From the NCBI RefSeq assembly GCF_016406125.1, contig NZ_CP066339.1, forward strand, positions 2,046,001 to 2,110,000: a stretch of 64,000 nt of DNA. The letters run 5' to 3'. This document shows, one piece after another, positions 18,616-27,494 of the stretch. The notes under the pieces are model-generated. The model was not told the origin of the DNA, did no database searches, and was given only the letters and a program-made list of their open reading frames with translations. The position numbers and the translations under genes were made by a program. The stretch is from Alicyclobacillus sp. SO9 (GTDB lineage: Bacteria > Bacillota > Bacilli > Alicyclobacillales > Alicyclobacillaceae). Position 1 is the first letter of the stretch, and each line of letters starts with the position of its first letter.

Positions 18616-20577
18616 TCAGCACTCGATATCTTGCAGCTTTCGGTACAGGGTGCTCCGACTAATGCCAAGTCGACGGGCAGCCTCTGACAGGTTTCCCTGA
18701 GACTCTTCCAGTGTCTGAAGAATCATCTGATGCTCATATTGGCGAAGTCCATTTGAGTTCTTCTGATGCCGGACACAGTCTGCAGGAGGCCTCAGGGTAA
18801 GATTCGATGGTTGGAGCCTTTTTGGAAAATGATTTGTTTCGATGGTGCTGCTTTGTGCCAAAAAAGCAGCTTCACGCAGTACGGATTCCAGCTCTCGCAC
18901 GTTTCCAGGCCACGAGTACGAGAGGAGCAGCTGCTGGGCCTTTCCAGTTAGATGAAGGGCATTTAAGTCCAATTCTCGCTGGACTTTGGGAAGCAGATAG
19001 TGAATCAGTTCCAATAGATCGGTCCGATGACGCAAAGGCGGTAGGTTTATTTCAATTCCCTGCAGCCGAAAAAACAGGTCAGCCCGAAAGTGTCCGGTCT
19101 GTACCTCGCTCCACAGGTCCTTATGAGTTGCCGCGATGATTCTGACGTCCACCGGAATTGGTTTAGTTCCTCCGATTCGCACAATGTAGCCTTCTTGCAG
19201 AACACGCAACATCCTTGTCTGCATATCAGGCGGCATTTCCGCAATTTCATCCAAAAACAGAGTTCCCTGGTGGGCCAATTCAATCTTCCCTTTGCTGCCC
19301 CCGTTCTTTGCCCCCGTAAAGGCTCCGGATTCATATCCAAACAATTCGCTTTCTATTAGAGTGGGAGACATGGCACCACAGTTAAGGGATACAAAAGGGT
19401 ATGTTTTTCGCTGACTTTCGCGATGAACGGCCTGACTCACCATTTCTTTACCGGTACCCGTTTCGCCATAGACCAGCACCGTGTAGTCTGTACGCGCAGC
19501 GCGGCGGGCCAGGTCAACAGCAGTCAGAAGTGAAGGATCATGAGCAAAAATGTCCTGAAAACGATAGCGTGTCTGCCACGGCTCAGACGTCTTTGATGTC
19601 TTCGAACTCAATGAGTTTGTGGCTCTTCCAGGTATATTAGGAGGTGTCCCGGGTGCCTCTTGAACGGATTCGGAGGCTGATGTGCGGGTTTGGTTGGGTT
19701 GAGACGAGAAGGGTGCGGTCCGATACGGTCTGTTCTCCAACACAACTGAAGCTTCAACAAACTCGTTGTTATCCAGCGGTTTATGGAAACGCAGCAGTTC
19801 AGTGTGGTCTTGACGGTGTGATGATAATAGCAGGTGACTGTCACGCAGCACTTCTTGCAAAAACAAGTTCCGTTCTGTCAGGTTAGTCACTTGCAGCATA
19901 GTTCTGCCTTCTCGATTGGCCCCGATGATTCGACCATCCAAGTCAATGCCAATGAGTGCGCGTCTTCTGTGTGCGGCTGTAGTTGCGGCTGTAGAATGAA
20001 GAGACAGCACCAGGTGATACTCTCGATTTTGCAAAAGCATCCAATCTTCCATATTTCTTGCCGCCATCTCTACCAAAGCGAGTTGTGACGGATGGAATGC
20101 TTCATAGTAACCGCTCACATCGAGTACCGCTGCCATTTCTCCAGAAGGATGGAATAATGGTACCGCAGAGCAGCACAAAAACTGATTGTTCTCACAATAG
20201 TGCTGCTCACCGACAATGGTAACAGGATTGTGTTCCACAATGGCCGTTCCAATTGCGTTGGTACCGCGGATAGATTCGCTCCAGCACGCCCCCTCCCGGA
20301 GATGAACTTTTTCAGCATCAGACATAAATGTCGGGTCTCCAATGCTGCTCAGTATGTACCCGTCCACGTCTGCGACGATAGCAGTGGACTGTATGTCCCG
20401 AAGACTGGTAAACAGGGTCAGCACCGACGGCCCAATAGTTTGAAGCAGCGTCTGGTGTTTCTCCCGGCGGTGCAAAAAAGAGGCCTGTTCGAGAATAGCA
20501 TCTGGATTGACATCCGGCTTTACTCCGTACTTTCGACTCCGTTCCCATGAAGATGCTACGACTTCCTTCGAAATCAT
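18616..20577 (-). CDS. AcoR-like sigma-54-dependent transcriptional activator
   Basis: A 653-residue enhancer-binding protein. The N-terminal third resembles the GAF-containing sensor of AcoR-type activators (EGACWSESIRGTNAIGTAI). The AAA+ domain has Walker A GETGTGKE near residue 370, the sigma-54 contact loop GAFTGA near 418 and Walker B GTLFLDEIAEM. A Fis-type HTH closes the protein (NLSEAARRLGISRSTLYRKL). There is no receiver domain, so it should sense a small ligand directly. ATG 20577 is preferred because CAGGAGAGG lies 9 bp upstream; the in-frame ATG at 20598 has no site. A Ser/Thr/Pro-rich linker of about 60 residues precedes the AAA+ domain. It is divergent from a sigma-54 promoter at 20737-20753 and is the obvious activator of that operon. 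Confidence 0.92.
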   Translation of the reverse strand: MISKEVVASSWERSRKYGVKPDVNPDAILEQASFLHRREKHQTLLQTIGPSVLTLFTSLRDIQSTAIVADVDGYILSSIGDPTFMSDAEKVHLREGACWSESIRGTNAIGTAIVEHNPVTIVGEQHYCENNQFLCCSAVPLFHPSGEMAAVLDVSGYYEAFHPSQLALVEMAARNMEDWMLLQNREYHLVLSLHSTAATTAAHRRRALIGIDLDGRIIGANREGRTMLQVTNLTERNLFLQEVLRDSHLLLSSHRQDHTELLRFHKPLDNNEFVEASVVLENRPYRTAPFSSQPNQTRTSASESVQEAPGTPPNIPGRATNSLSSKTSKTSEPWQTRYRFQDIFAHDPSLLTAVDLARRAARTDYTVLVYGETGTGKEMVSQAVHRESQRKTYPFVSLNCGAMSPTLIESELFGYESGAFTGAKNGGSKGKIELAHQGTLFLDEIAEMPPDMQTRMLRVLQEGYIVRIGGTKPIPVDVRIIAATHKDLWSEVQTGHFRADLFFRLQGIEINLPPLRHRTDLLELIHYLLPKVQRELDLNALHLTGKAQQLLLSYSWPGNVRELESVLREAAFLAQSSTIETNHFPKRLQPSNLTLRPPADCVRHQKNSNGLRQYEHQMILQTLEESQGNLSEAARRLGISRSTLYRKLQDIEC

Positions 20578-20641
20578 TCTGCACATCCTCTCCTGCAAAA
20601 CGACGGTCCATACCTGTAGTTAGTGTGTACTTATCGATGTA

Positions 20642-20698
20642 TGAGATTGGAACAGGTGTCTCAGTTTAGGGCACTCGTGCGACACATTTCGAATCTCA
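20642..20698. promoter_or_regulatory. Nested palindrome, candidate enhancer (UAS) for the sigma-54 activator
   Basis: TGAGATT (20642-20648) is matched by AATCTCA (20692-20698), and inside it GTGTC (20656-20660) by GACAC (20681-20685). The spacing inside the two arms is 7 and 6 bp, so the structure is almost symmetric. It lies about 40-95 bp upstream of the -24 element, between the divergent regulator gene and its presumed target promoter. Confidence 0.55.
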
Positions 20699-20736
20699 CG
20701 GCATTCCAAAACTGCAGCGTCGCGGGGGGTTCTGAA

Positions 20737-20753
20737 TTGGCACGATTTTTGCT
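20737..20753 (+). promoter_or_regulatory. Sigma-54 (-24/-12) promoter of the aldehyde oxidoreductase operon
   Basis: TTGGCAC at 20737-20743 and TTGCT at 20749-20753 match the TGGCAC-N5-TTGC consensus exactly, with correct spacing. The leader to the TTG start at 21019 would be about 255 nt. Along with the divergent AcoR-like gene this is strong evidence for sigma-54 control. Confidence 0.88.
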
Positions 20754-20931
20754 GAAGTCTGGAAGAGACGAGCTGGAACAAGTTTCGGCAACAGCATATT
20801 TAAAACGGGTGCGATATGAGATTTGAGCCTTGCCATGATGGAGGTGATTACGATCCCAATCTTGTAACAAAATTATACCAATTTGACACGAGCTGTTGCA
20901 CACAGTTTGGACTTCATTTCATGGAGATTTT

Positions 20932-20952
20932 GCGTCAATTCACAGTTGACGC
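20932..20952 (+). promoter_or_regulatory. Leader hairpin upstream of the aldehyde oxidoreductase gene
   Basis: GCGTCAA (20932-20938) and TTGACGC (20946-20952) form a perfect 7-bp stem in the long leader. It may be an operator or an RNA hairpin. I could not fit the leader to a known riboswitch. Confidence 0.35.
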
Positions 20953-21018
20953 GAATTTCTGCATTCAGTCTTTTCATAGTTTGAAGAGGATTTGAATCAT
21001 CTAAGGAGTGAAGCATTC

Positions 21019-23805
21019 TTGCTGAAAAAATCTGTCAATATTAACGGTGCGCAAATGCGATTGGTGGTCGATTCGAAAGCCACGCTGTCAGATGTCCTGC
21101 GCGAACAGCTTCACCTGACCGGTACGAAAGTCAGCTGCAACAAAGCGCAGTGCGGAGCCTGTAACGTCATTATGAACGGAAAAGTTGTGTTTGGCTGTGC
21201 AACGAAGATGGAGAAGGTTCCTGATGACGCTATTATTACAACAATTGAAGGGATCGGGACGCCGACAAACTTGCATGCACTGCAGTTGGCGTTTGTAAAG
21301 CACGGCACCGCTCAATGCGGGTTCTGCACGCCTGGATTCATTGTTTCCGCAAAAGCCCTGCTCGACCAAAATGCGAATCCAACTCGAACTGAGACTCGCG
21401 ATTGGTTTCAAAAACACAAGAATGTCTGCCGCTGCACAGGGTATAAACCCATTGTCGATGCCGTCATGGATGCTTCCAAGTTGCTGCGAGGCGAGTTGAC
21501 TGTCCAAGACCTCAGCTTCAAAATGCCTGCGGACGGGAAAATTTGGGGTACTGACTACCCGCGTCCGTCTGCCGTTGCAAAAGCCACAGGAACGATTGAT
21601 TACGGCGCCGATCTCGGTATTAAAATGCCTGCGGGTACACTTCACCTCAAATTGGTGCAGGCACAAGTTTCCCACGCCAATATTCTCTCCATTGACACCA
21701 CTGAGGCCGAACAGATGCCCGGAGTGTACAAGGTGGTCACACACAAGGATATCAAGGGCAAGAACCGCATCACCGGTCTTATTACCTTCCCGACCAACAA
21801 GGGCGACGGCTGGGACCGACCAATCCTCTGCGACGAAAAGGTTTTTCAGTTTGGTGATGCACTGGCTATCGTCTGTGCCGACACTGAAGCCCACGCACAG
21901 GCTGCAGTAGAAAAGGTCAAGGTGGATTTGGAAGTGCTGCCGGCCTATATGAGCGCACCTGCAGCAATGGAACCGGATGCTCTCGAGATTCACCCAGGGA
22001 CACCCAATGTGTATTATCGCCAGGGCATTCAAAAGGGTCAGGATACAGGGCCGTTGATGGAGCAAGCCGATGTGGTGGTTTCTGCGGAGGACTTGTTTGT
22101 CGGCAGACAACCCCATCTGCCAATGGAACCCGACGTAGCCCTGGCTTACTACGACGATAACCAGCACCTGCAAATTATGAGCAAAAGCATCGGGCTTGAG
22201 TTGCACTCCTTCATGATTGGACCAGGCCTTGGTGTCGAAGCCGGCAAGAACCTGTTCCTCTCCCAGTTCCCGGGTGTGGGCGGTACCTTCGGCTACAAAT
22301 TCAGTCCCACAATTGAAGCCTTGGTCGGTGCAGCTACGATTGCCACAGGTCTGCCCTGCTTCCTGAACTTTGACTACTATCAGCAAATTACCTATACAGG
22401 AAAGCGATCGCCCTTCTTTATGGACCTGAAATACGGTGCTGACAAGAATGGAAAAATCGTGGCAATGGAGAGCAATTGGGCGGTCGATCACGGTCCATAC
22501 TCCGAGTTCGGAGACTTGCTGACACTGCGCGGTGCGCAGTTTATCGGGGCTGGATACGGAATCGAAAACATTCGCGGAGCCGGCTACACGGTAGCCACCA
22601 ACCATGCCTGGGGTTCAGCGTTTCGCGCCTACGGATCGCCACAGAGTTTGTTTGCCTCGGAAACGCTGATGGATATGCTGGCTGAGAAACTGAATATGGA
22701 CCCACTGGAACTGCGGTACGTGAATGCCTACCGAGAAGGGGACACGCTGCCCTCGGGGCAGGAGCCTGAAGTCTACTCCATGACCCAGCTCATTGATATG
22801 ATTCGGCCAAAATACGTGGCTGCACTGAATGCCGCTACGGCCGCATCAACGCCACAGAAAAAACGAGGCGTCGGCGTATCCGTAGGTGTTTACGGTTGCG
22901 GACTGGACGGTCCTGATGGCGCTGAAGTGTGGGCTGAGTTGCTTCCAAACGGTCAGGTGCAGGTGAGCACCAACTGGCAAGACCATGGCCAGGGAGCCGA
23001 CATGGGGTTACTGGCTACATCTCATGAAACCCTGCGGCCTATGGGTGTTAAACCAGAAGACATCAAATTGGTCATGAACGATATGAATCTGGCACCGGCA
23101 GGCGGACCGGCAGGCGGCAGCCGTTCACAGTTTGTCGTCGGGAACGCAGTGGTGAATGCCTGTGAACAACTGGTCCGTGCCATGACAAAGCAGGATGGCA
23201 CATACATGACCTATGACGAAGCCGTCGCTAAGGAACTTCCCACAAAGTATGTCGGGCAATGGAGTACAGCAAGTGCAGATGCTAGTGCCTGCGACCCTGA
23301 CACAGGCCAAGGCAAGCCTTTTGCCAGTTACATGTACGGTGTGTTTTTAGCCGAAGTCGAGGTCGACACGAAAACAGGAAAAGTACGTGTGCTGAAGATG
23401 ACTTTGGCAGCAGATGTTGGCAGCATCGCTAACAAGACTGTGATTGACGGGCAGATGTACGGGGGCTTGGCACAGGGCGTCGGCTTGGCATTATCGGAGG
23501 ATTTCGATGACCTGAAGCGCCACACCGACATGCTCCACTGCGGTATTCCGTATATCAAGGATATTCCTGATGACATTGAATTGATGTATCTGGAAACCCC
23601 GCGGGACTTGGGGCCGCACGGAGCCTCTGGTGTCGGTGAACTGCCGTTGACCTCGCCCCATGCCGCCATTAGCAACGCGATTTACAATGCCTGCCAGGTG
23701 CGTATCACACAGCTTCCGGCGCTGCCGGAAAAAGTACTCGCAGGCCTTCAAGGCAAGGACATTCCGGTTGCCACAAGGCCCGTTAAGGACCCTGTTATGC
23801 TCTAA
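21019..23805 (+). CDS. mop: Molybdenum aldehyde oxidoreductase, Desulfovibrio MOP type
   Basis: A single-chain xanthine oxidase-family enzyme that oxidises aldehydes to acids using molybdopterin cytosine dinucleotide and two [2Fe-2S] clusters. With the TTG start at 21019 (AAGGAGTGA upstream) the cluster cysteines are C40, C45, C48, C60 and C100, C103, C137, C139, the same numbers I recall for the D. gigas enzyme. The catalytic glutamate is E874 in GASGVGE. There is no FAD domain, as in MOP and unlike xanthine dehydrogenase, so electrons must go to a separate acceptor. Length is 928 residues against about 907. First gene of the sigma-54 operon. The natural substrate is unknown. Confidence 0.93.
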   Translation: MLKKSVNINGAQMRLVVDSKATLSDVLREQLHLTGTKVSCNKAQCGACNVIMNGKVVFGCATKMEKVPDDAIITTIEGIGTPTNLHALQLAFVKHGTAQCGFCTPGFIVSAKALLDQNANPTRTETRDWFQKHKNVCRCTGYKPIVDAVMDASKLLRGELTVQDLSFKMPADGKIWGTDYPRPSAVAKATGTIDYGADLGIKMPAGTLHLKLVQAQVSHANILSIDTTEAEQMPGVYKVVTHKDIKGKNRITGLITFPTNKGDGWDRPILCDEKVFQFGDALAIVCADTEAHAQAAVEKVKVDLEVLPAYMSAPAAMEPDALEIHPGTPNVYYRQGIQKGQDTGPLMEQADVVVSAEDLFVGRQPHLPMEPDVALAYYDDNQHLQIMSKSIGLELHSFMIGPGLGVEAGKNLFLSQFPGVGGTFGYKFSPTIEALVGAATIATGLPCFLNFDYYQQITYTGKRSPFFMDLKYGADKNGKIVAMESNWAVDHGPYSEFGDLLTLRGAQFIGAGYGIENIRGAGYTVATNHAWGSAFRAYGSPQSLFASETLMDMLAEKLNMDPLELRYVNAYREGDTLPSGQEPEVYSMTQLIDMIRPKYVAALNAATAASTPQKKRGVGVSVGVYGCGLDGPDGAEVWAELLPNGQVQVSTNWQDHGQGADMGLLATSHETLRPMGVKPEDIKLVMNDMNLAPAGGPAGGSRSQFVVGNAVVNACEQLVRAMTKQDGTYMTYDEAVAKELPTKYVGQWSTASADASACDPDTGQGKPFASYMYGVFLAEVEVDTKTGKVRVLKMTLAADVGSIANKTVIDGQMYGGLAQGVGLALSEDFDDLKRHTDMLHCGIPYIKDIPDDIELMYLETPRDLGPHGASGVGELPLTSPHAAISNAIYNACQVRITQLPALPEKVLAGLQGKDIPVATRPVKDPVML

Positions 23806-23830
23806 CGTTAGGTCATTTGAAGCTCGTGCT

Positions 23831-23853
23831 GCTGCAGGGATTTTTCCTGCAGC
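23831..23853 (+). terminator. Hairpin between mop and the downstream oxidoreductase gene
   Basis: GCTGCAGG (23831-23838) and CCTGCAGC (23846-23853) form a perfect 8-bp stem with a T-rich loop. No T-run follows, so it may only reduce read-through or protect the mop mRNA, setting a higher level of mop than of the downstream genes. Confidence 0.5.
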
Positions 23854-23927
23854 GGTGCAACTTTCTGGTGGTTTCTTGAGTGCTCTTATCAATACGGAGT
23901 TTTCACCCGGAGTATGGGGGTAGAGAA

Positions 23928-26273
23928 GTGGACCATAAGCAATGGCGTAAATACGAAGAAAAATGCATTCAGGAGCAGCCGCCAGCGTGTACAGCAACGT
24001 GCCCTGTCCATGTCGACGTGCGCAGTTTTGTATCGGAACTAAAAGCAGGGAATTTTGACAGGGCTCTTGCCATTTTCCATAGAAACGTTCCGTTTCCCGG
24101 AATTATTGGTCGAATTTGCGATGCTCCGTGTGAAGGCTCCTGCAAGCGGTCTGAGGCAGGAGATGCAGTTGCCATCGGTATGTTGGAAAGGGCTTGTGTT
24201 CAAATGAACCAGACGATTCCGGCGAGGGTCAGTAGAGCGCGGAAAAAGGACAAGCGAGCTGCTGTCGTCGGAGGCGGCCTCAGTGGTATGGCGGCAGCAA
24301 CAGACCTCGCTGCAAAAGGATATGAGGTCGTTTTGTTTGAGTCCAGCCACCGCTTGGGAGGAAGACTTTGGAATACCCCTGAAAGCATCTTGCCGCGGGA
24401 TGTGATTTTGGAGGAAACGGGACGGCTTGGTGCCCTTGGAATTGAAACGCGCTTCAACGTAGTTCTTGGCATGGACTTACCTTTGGAAGAGCTACGCAGG
24501 AACTTTGATGCAGTCTATCTGGGGCTGGGAGACAGCGGTAATATGCCACGAGAACTGCAACTCGATGGACAAGGCGCACTCTCGATTCATCCCGTTACTT
24601 ATGCAACCTCCAGCGAAGGTGTGTTTGCCGGTGGCGGGCTGCGGATGGGGTCGTCCTATTCTCCCATTGGGGCACTGTCCGACGGCAAACGTGCGGCTTT
24701 GTCGATAGACCGCTACTTTCAAAATGCTTCTCTGACGGCTGTTCGCAACAACGAGGGTTCGTTCAAAACCACACTCTACACTTCAACCACAGACCTTGAA
24801 CCGTTGCCCATGGTCACACCGAAGTCTGCAGACCGCGGCTATACACCGCAAGAAGCGATGAGTGAGGCCAGCCGATGCATCGACTGTCAGTGTCTCGAAT
24901 GTGTACAGCAGTGTGAGTATCTTGCTCACTACGAGTCCTATCCCAAGAAGTACGCTCGCCAAATCAATCAAAACCTGCGAATTGTCATGGGGATTCACGG
25001 GGCGAACACATTCATTAATTCATGCAGTCTGTGCGGTTTATGCAAGGAAGTGTGTCCAACAGAATTTGACATGTCAGAGCTGATTCGTGAAGCACGTCAG
25101 GAAATGTTACAGAACGAGAAAATGCCGCCGTCTGCACATGACTTTCCACTTGAGGAAATGGACTTTGCTAACAGCGATGGTTGTAGACTGGAACGTCATC
25201 AACCAGGGTGGGCAACGAGCAGTCATGTGTTCTTTCCAGGGCACCAGTTGACAGCATCTGCACCAGATTTGGTCACACAGACCTATGCCTATCTGAGAGA
25301 AAAGTTCAACACGGGTGTTGGCCTTATGCTGCGCAGTTCCGGCGTTGAAGCAGACTGGGCAGGAAACAGGGAGTTGATGCAAGAGAACGTGCGAGCAATC
25401 AGAGCAGAGTGGCAGAAATTGGGCGAACCGACGCTCATTGTCGCCGAATCGGAAGACTATCACGTCTTCAAAACATACCTGCCTGAAATTGAAACGCAGT
25501 CGCTGTGGGAGGTCTTTCGTCATTTTGGAATTCCAGAGACAGCTAAGACCAAGGTCCAGTCGAGACCGTTAAAAAGTAATCCCCCCCTGGCGGTACACGA
25601 CGCTTGTATGACTCGTTATGAGCCGGAAATTCATGAAAGTGTCCGCAGTGTTCTGTCGCAACTGGGTTACGAAGTCGAGGAACTGCCAAATAGCAAAGAA
25701 CGGACAGAGTGTTGCGGTTACGGAGGACTACAGATGTATGCCAATCGTGAGTTGGCAGAACAATCGGCAATACGAAGAGCCGCGCAAAGCCAGTTGGACT
25801 ATGTGGCATATTGTGCCATGTGCCGCAACAACTTGTCCGCCGTGGGGAAAAGGACGTATCACCTGCTGGACTTTCTTTTTACAGATGGTGATTTGAAAGC
25901 ACCCACACGAGGACCTGGATACTCGCAAAAGCGCAGAAACAGAATTGGTTTGAAACAAAGATTACTCACAGAGTTATGGGGTGAGAAAGTGACTGTGGAA
26001 CACCACCCACATGAGGACGTTCTCTTAATTCTATCGCCAGAAGTCGCGAGGGCCTTGGAAAGCCGCTTCATTCCTGAAGAGGATGTACAAAAAGTCATTG
26101 AATATGCACAACGTACGGGCAACAAGGTTCGGAGGAAGGGAACCAATCACTTTCTGGCCGCCTATAAGCCTGTTCGAGTGACATACTGGGTTGAATATAC
26201 ACCGCAGGATGAAGGCTATGTCATTCACAATGCCTATTCCCATCGAATGGTTGTCAATCCACCCCAAACGTGA
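23928..26273 (+). CDS. FAD/pyridine nucleotide oxidoreductase with multiple Fe-S modules (DVU1558-like)
   Basis: A 781-residue multidomain electron-transfer protein. Order: an N-terminal Cys-rich GltD-type cluster domain (C13, C21, C25, then CDAPCEGSC), a nucleotide-binding domain (VVGGGLSGMAAATDLAAKGY), a Cys-rich segment CIDCQCLECVQQC, a 4Fe-4S motif CSLCGLCKEVCPTEFD, and a heterodisulfide reductase-like CCG region (ECCGYGG, CAMC). The last 90 residues are a separate unnamed domain. GTG 23928 follows GGGGGTAGAG; the in-frame ATG at 23880 lacks a site. Its place after mop suggests it passes electrons from the aldehyde oxidoreductase to a pyridine nucleotide or another carrier. It corresponds to the 'dicluster-binding' partner seen beside mop in Desulfovibrio. 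Confidence 0.85.
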   Translation: MDHKQWRKYEEKCIQEQPPACTATCPVHVDVRSFVSELKAGNFDRALAIFHRNVPFPGIIGRICDAPCEGSCKRSEAGDAVAIGMLERACVQMNQTIPARVSRARKKDKRAAVVGGGLSGMAAATDLAAKGYEVVLFESSHRLGGRLWNTPESILPRDVILEETGRLGALGIETRFNVVLGMDLPLEELRRNFDAVYLGLGDSGNMPRELQLDGQGALSIHPVTYATSSEGVFAGGGLRMGSSYSPIGALSDGKRAALSIDRYFQNASLTAVRNNEGSFKTTLYTSTTDLEPLPMVTPKSADRGYTPQEAMSEASRCIDCQCLECVQQCEYLAHYESYPKKYARQINQNLRIVMGIHGANTFINSCSLCGLCKEVCPTEFDMSELIREARQEMLQNEKMPPSAHDFPLEEMDFANSDGCRLERHQPGWATSSHVFFPGHQLTASAPDLVTQTYAYLREKFNTGVGLMLRSSGVEADWAGNRELMQENVRAIRAEWQKLGEPTLIVAESEDYHVFKTYLPEIETQSLWEVFRHFGIPETAKTKVQSRPLKSNPPLAVHDACMTRYEPEIHESVRSVLSQLGYEVEELPNSKERTECCGYGGLQMYANRELAEQSAIRRAAQSQLDYVAYCAMCRNNLSAVGKRTYHLLDFLFTDGDLKAPTRGPGYSQKRRNRIGLKQRLLTELWGEKVTVEHHPHEDVLLILSPEVARALESRFIPEEDVQKVIEYAQRTGNKVRRKGTNHFLAAYKPVRVTYWVEYTPQDEGYVIHNAYSHRMVVNPPQT

Positions 26274-26282
26274 ACTTTGCCC

Positions 26283-26314
26283 GAGCCTAAGAGCCTAAGA
26301 GTGTAAGAGTCTAA
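26283..26314 (+). repeat. 8-bp tandem repeat, four copies
   Basis: GAGCCTAA, GAGCCTAA, GAGTGTAA and GAGTCTAA follow each other without gaps between two genes of the mop operon. It is noncoding and just upstream of the small redox protein gene. Confidence 0.8.
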
Positions 26315-26355
26315 GCATGCTTCATTAGAGGGCTCCATACTAAGGATGTGAACAT

Positions 26356-26565
26356 GTGGCCGGTACCGATATGATTCCAGACGCTGTGTTTGAATGCGAA
26401 AAATGTGACAGTCAACTGGAACCTGGGCAGGTTACGGTGTCATACCTCGGCAGCAGCTTTCCTGTGGAACTGCTTCGCTGTCCGCAGTGTGGCTTTGTAC
26501 TGATTACGGAACAACTTGCATTAGGGAAAATGCTTCAAGTTGAAAAGACGTTGGAGGATAAGTAG
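26356..26565 (+). CDS. Small two-CxxC redox or zinc-ribbon protein (DVU1557-like)
   Basis: A 69-residue protein with two CxxC pairs (FECEKCDSQ and LLRCPQCGFV) about 30 residues apart, giving a rubredoxin-like or zinc-ribbon metal site. The GTG at 26356 has AAGGATG upstream; ATG 26371 is an alternative that removes five residues. The gene order matches the Desulfovibrio mop neighbourhood, where the protein in this place is named a redox protein. It may carry electrons or metal for the oxidoreductase; sequence does not tell which. Confidence 0.75.
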   Translation: MAGTDMIPDAVFECEKCDSQLEPGQVTVSYLGSSFPVELLRCPQCGFVLITEQLALGKMLQVEKTLEDK

Positions 26566-26633
26566 CGCAGTACTTTTGGTCTGAAACAGATGGCACGCCT
26601 CAAGCTCTGAGGACAATGCGGGGAGGTGACAGT

Positions 26634-27476
26634 ATGGACCAGGTGAGAGGAAGCAATTTATACGAAAGCTATGAAATGAAACAGGTGACGGGAGAAACCA
26701 TTCGACCAGGCGGGTTCAGTCTGACAGAGCGTGCGGCCGACATCTGTAAGTTTGCGAAAGGGGCCAACGTTCTCGATGTAGGTTGCGGTGTTGGATCGAC
26801 GGTACAGTATTTGCGATACCAATACGGGCTAAGTGCTGTAGGAGTCGACCCGTCGCCGTTGCAGTTGGCCGACGGACTTAGTAAAAACAGAGATTTACCT
26901 ATTTTTCAGGGGCAAGGCGAGGCGCTTCCTTTCGAACATGAATCCATGGAGGGGATTTTTGCGGAGTGTACCCTCTCACTTATGGACCCGTCGCTGGCGT
27001 TGCCTGAGTTCTACCGTGTGTTGAAGCCAAACGGATATCTTATCGTCAGCGATATTTATGCACGAAACGAAGACGGCGTGAGCAGCTTGCGAAACCTGAA
27101 TGTGGCAAGTTGCCTGACGGGAGCCGTATCACGAAAAGTCTTGACAGACAGGCTTCAGGAATCTGGATTTGAAGTCGTCCTGTGGGAGGACCACTCACGA
27201 TTGCTGGCTGAGTTGACTGCAAGACTCATCTTTGCGAATGAATCTGCGGGCTCTTTTTGGGGTCTTGTCTGCGGCACGGGTCTTTGTACGGATACAAAGG
27301 GGGCAGTGAACACTTCGCGCCCGGGATATTTTCTGTTAATAGCGCGAAAAACGAATGGAAATACGCATGGAAATACGAATGGAAATACGCATGGAAATAC
27401 GAATGGAAATACGCATGGAACTACGGATGGAAATACGCATGGAACTACGGATGGAACTACGGATGGAAGGGAGTGA
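26634..27476 (+). CDS. SAM methyltransferase of the mop cluster (DVU1556-like)
   Basis: A class I methyltransferase of 280 residues. Motif I is VLDVGCGVGST, followed by VGVDPSPLQLA and later VLKPNGYLIVSDIY. It resembles ubiquinone/menaquinone-type or arsenite-type methyltransferases but sits in the conserved mop maturation set beside a radical SAM protein. ATG 26634 follows a strong GGGAGGTGACAG site. The last 38 residues are an Asn/Thr/His/Gly repeat encoded by a 12-bp tandem repeat, unlikely to be part of the catalytic fold. Substrate unknown. Confidence 0.82.
   Translation: MDQVRGSNLYESYEMKQVTGETIRPGGFSLTERAADICKFAKGANVLDVGCGVGSTVQYLRYQYGLSAVGVDPSPLQLADGLSKNRDLPIFQGQGEALPFEHESMEGIFAECTLSLMDPSLALPEFYRVLKPNGYLIVSDIYARNEDGVSSLRNLNVASCLTGAVSRKVLTDRLQESGFEVVLWEDHSRLLAELTARLIFANESAGSFWGLVCGTGLCTDTKGAVNTSRPGYFLLIARKTNGNTHGNTNGNTHGNTNGNTHGTTDGNTHGTTDGTTDGRE
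27346..27465 (+). repeat. 12-bp in-frame tandem repeat in the methyltransferase gene
   Basis: About ten copies of a 12-bp unit (GGAAATACGCAT and variants with GAAT or GGAT ends) run through the 3' end of the methyltransferase gene. Each unit codes for four residues such as NTHG, NTNG or TTDG. The unit is a multiple of three, so copy-number change would lengthen or shorten the tail without a frameshift. Confidence 0.9.
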
Positions 27477-27494
27477 CAAGCCACGAACGACACA

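Noticed and set aside
21088-22605. A 505-codon open frame on the minus strand inside the mop gene
   Set aside because: It lies wholly opposite a gene with strong family matches, has no ribosome binding site and encodes no recognisable domain. Long antisense frames are expected opposite codon-biased genes.
26600-26616. A TGGCAC sequence before the methyltransferase gene as a sigma-54 promoter
   Set aside because: The -12 half reads AAGC where TTGC is needed, so the promoter is not supported.
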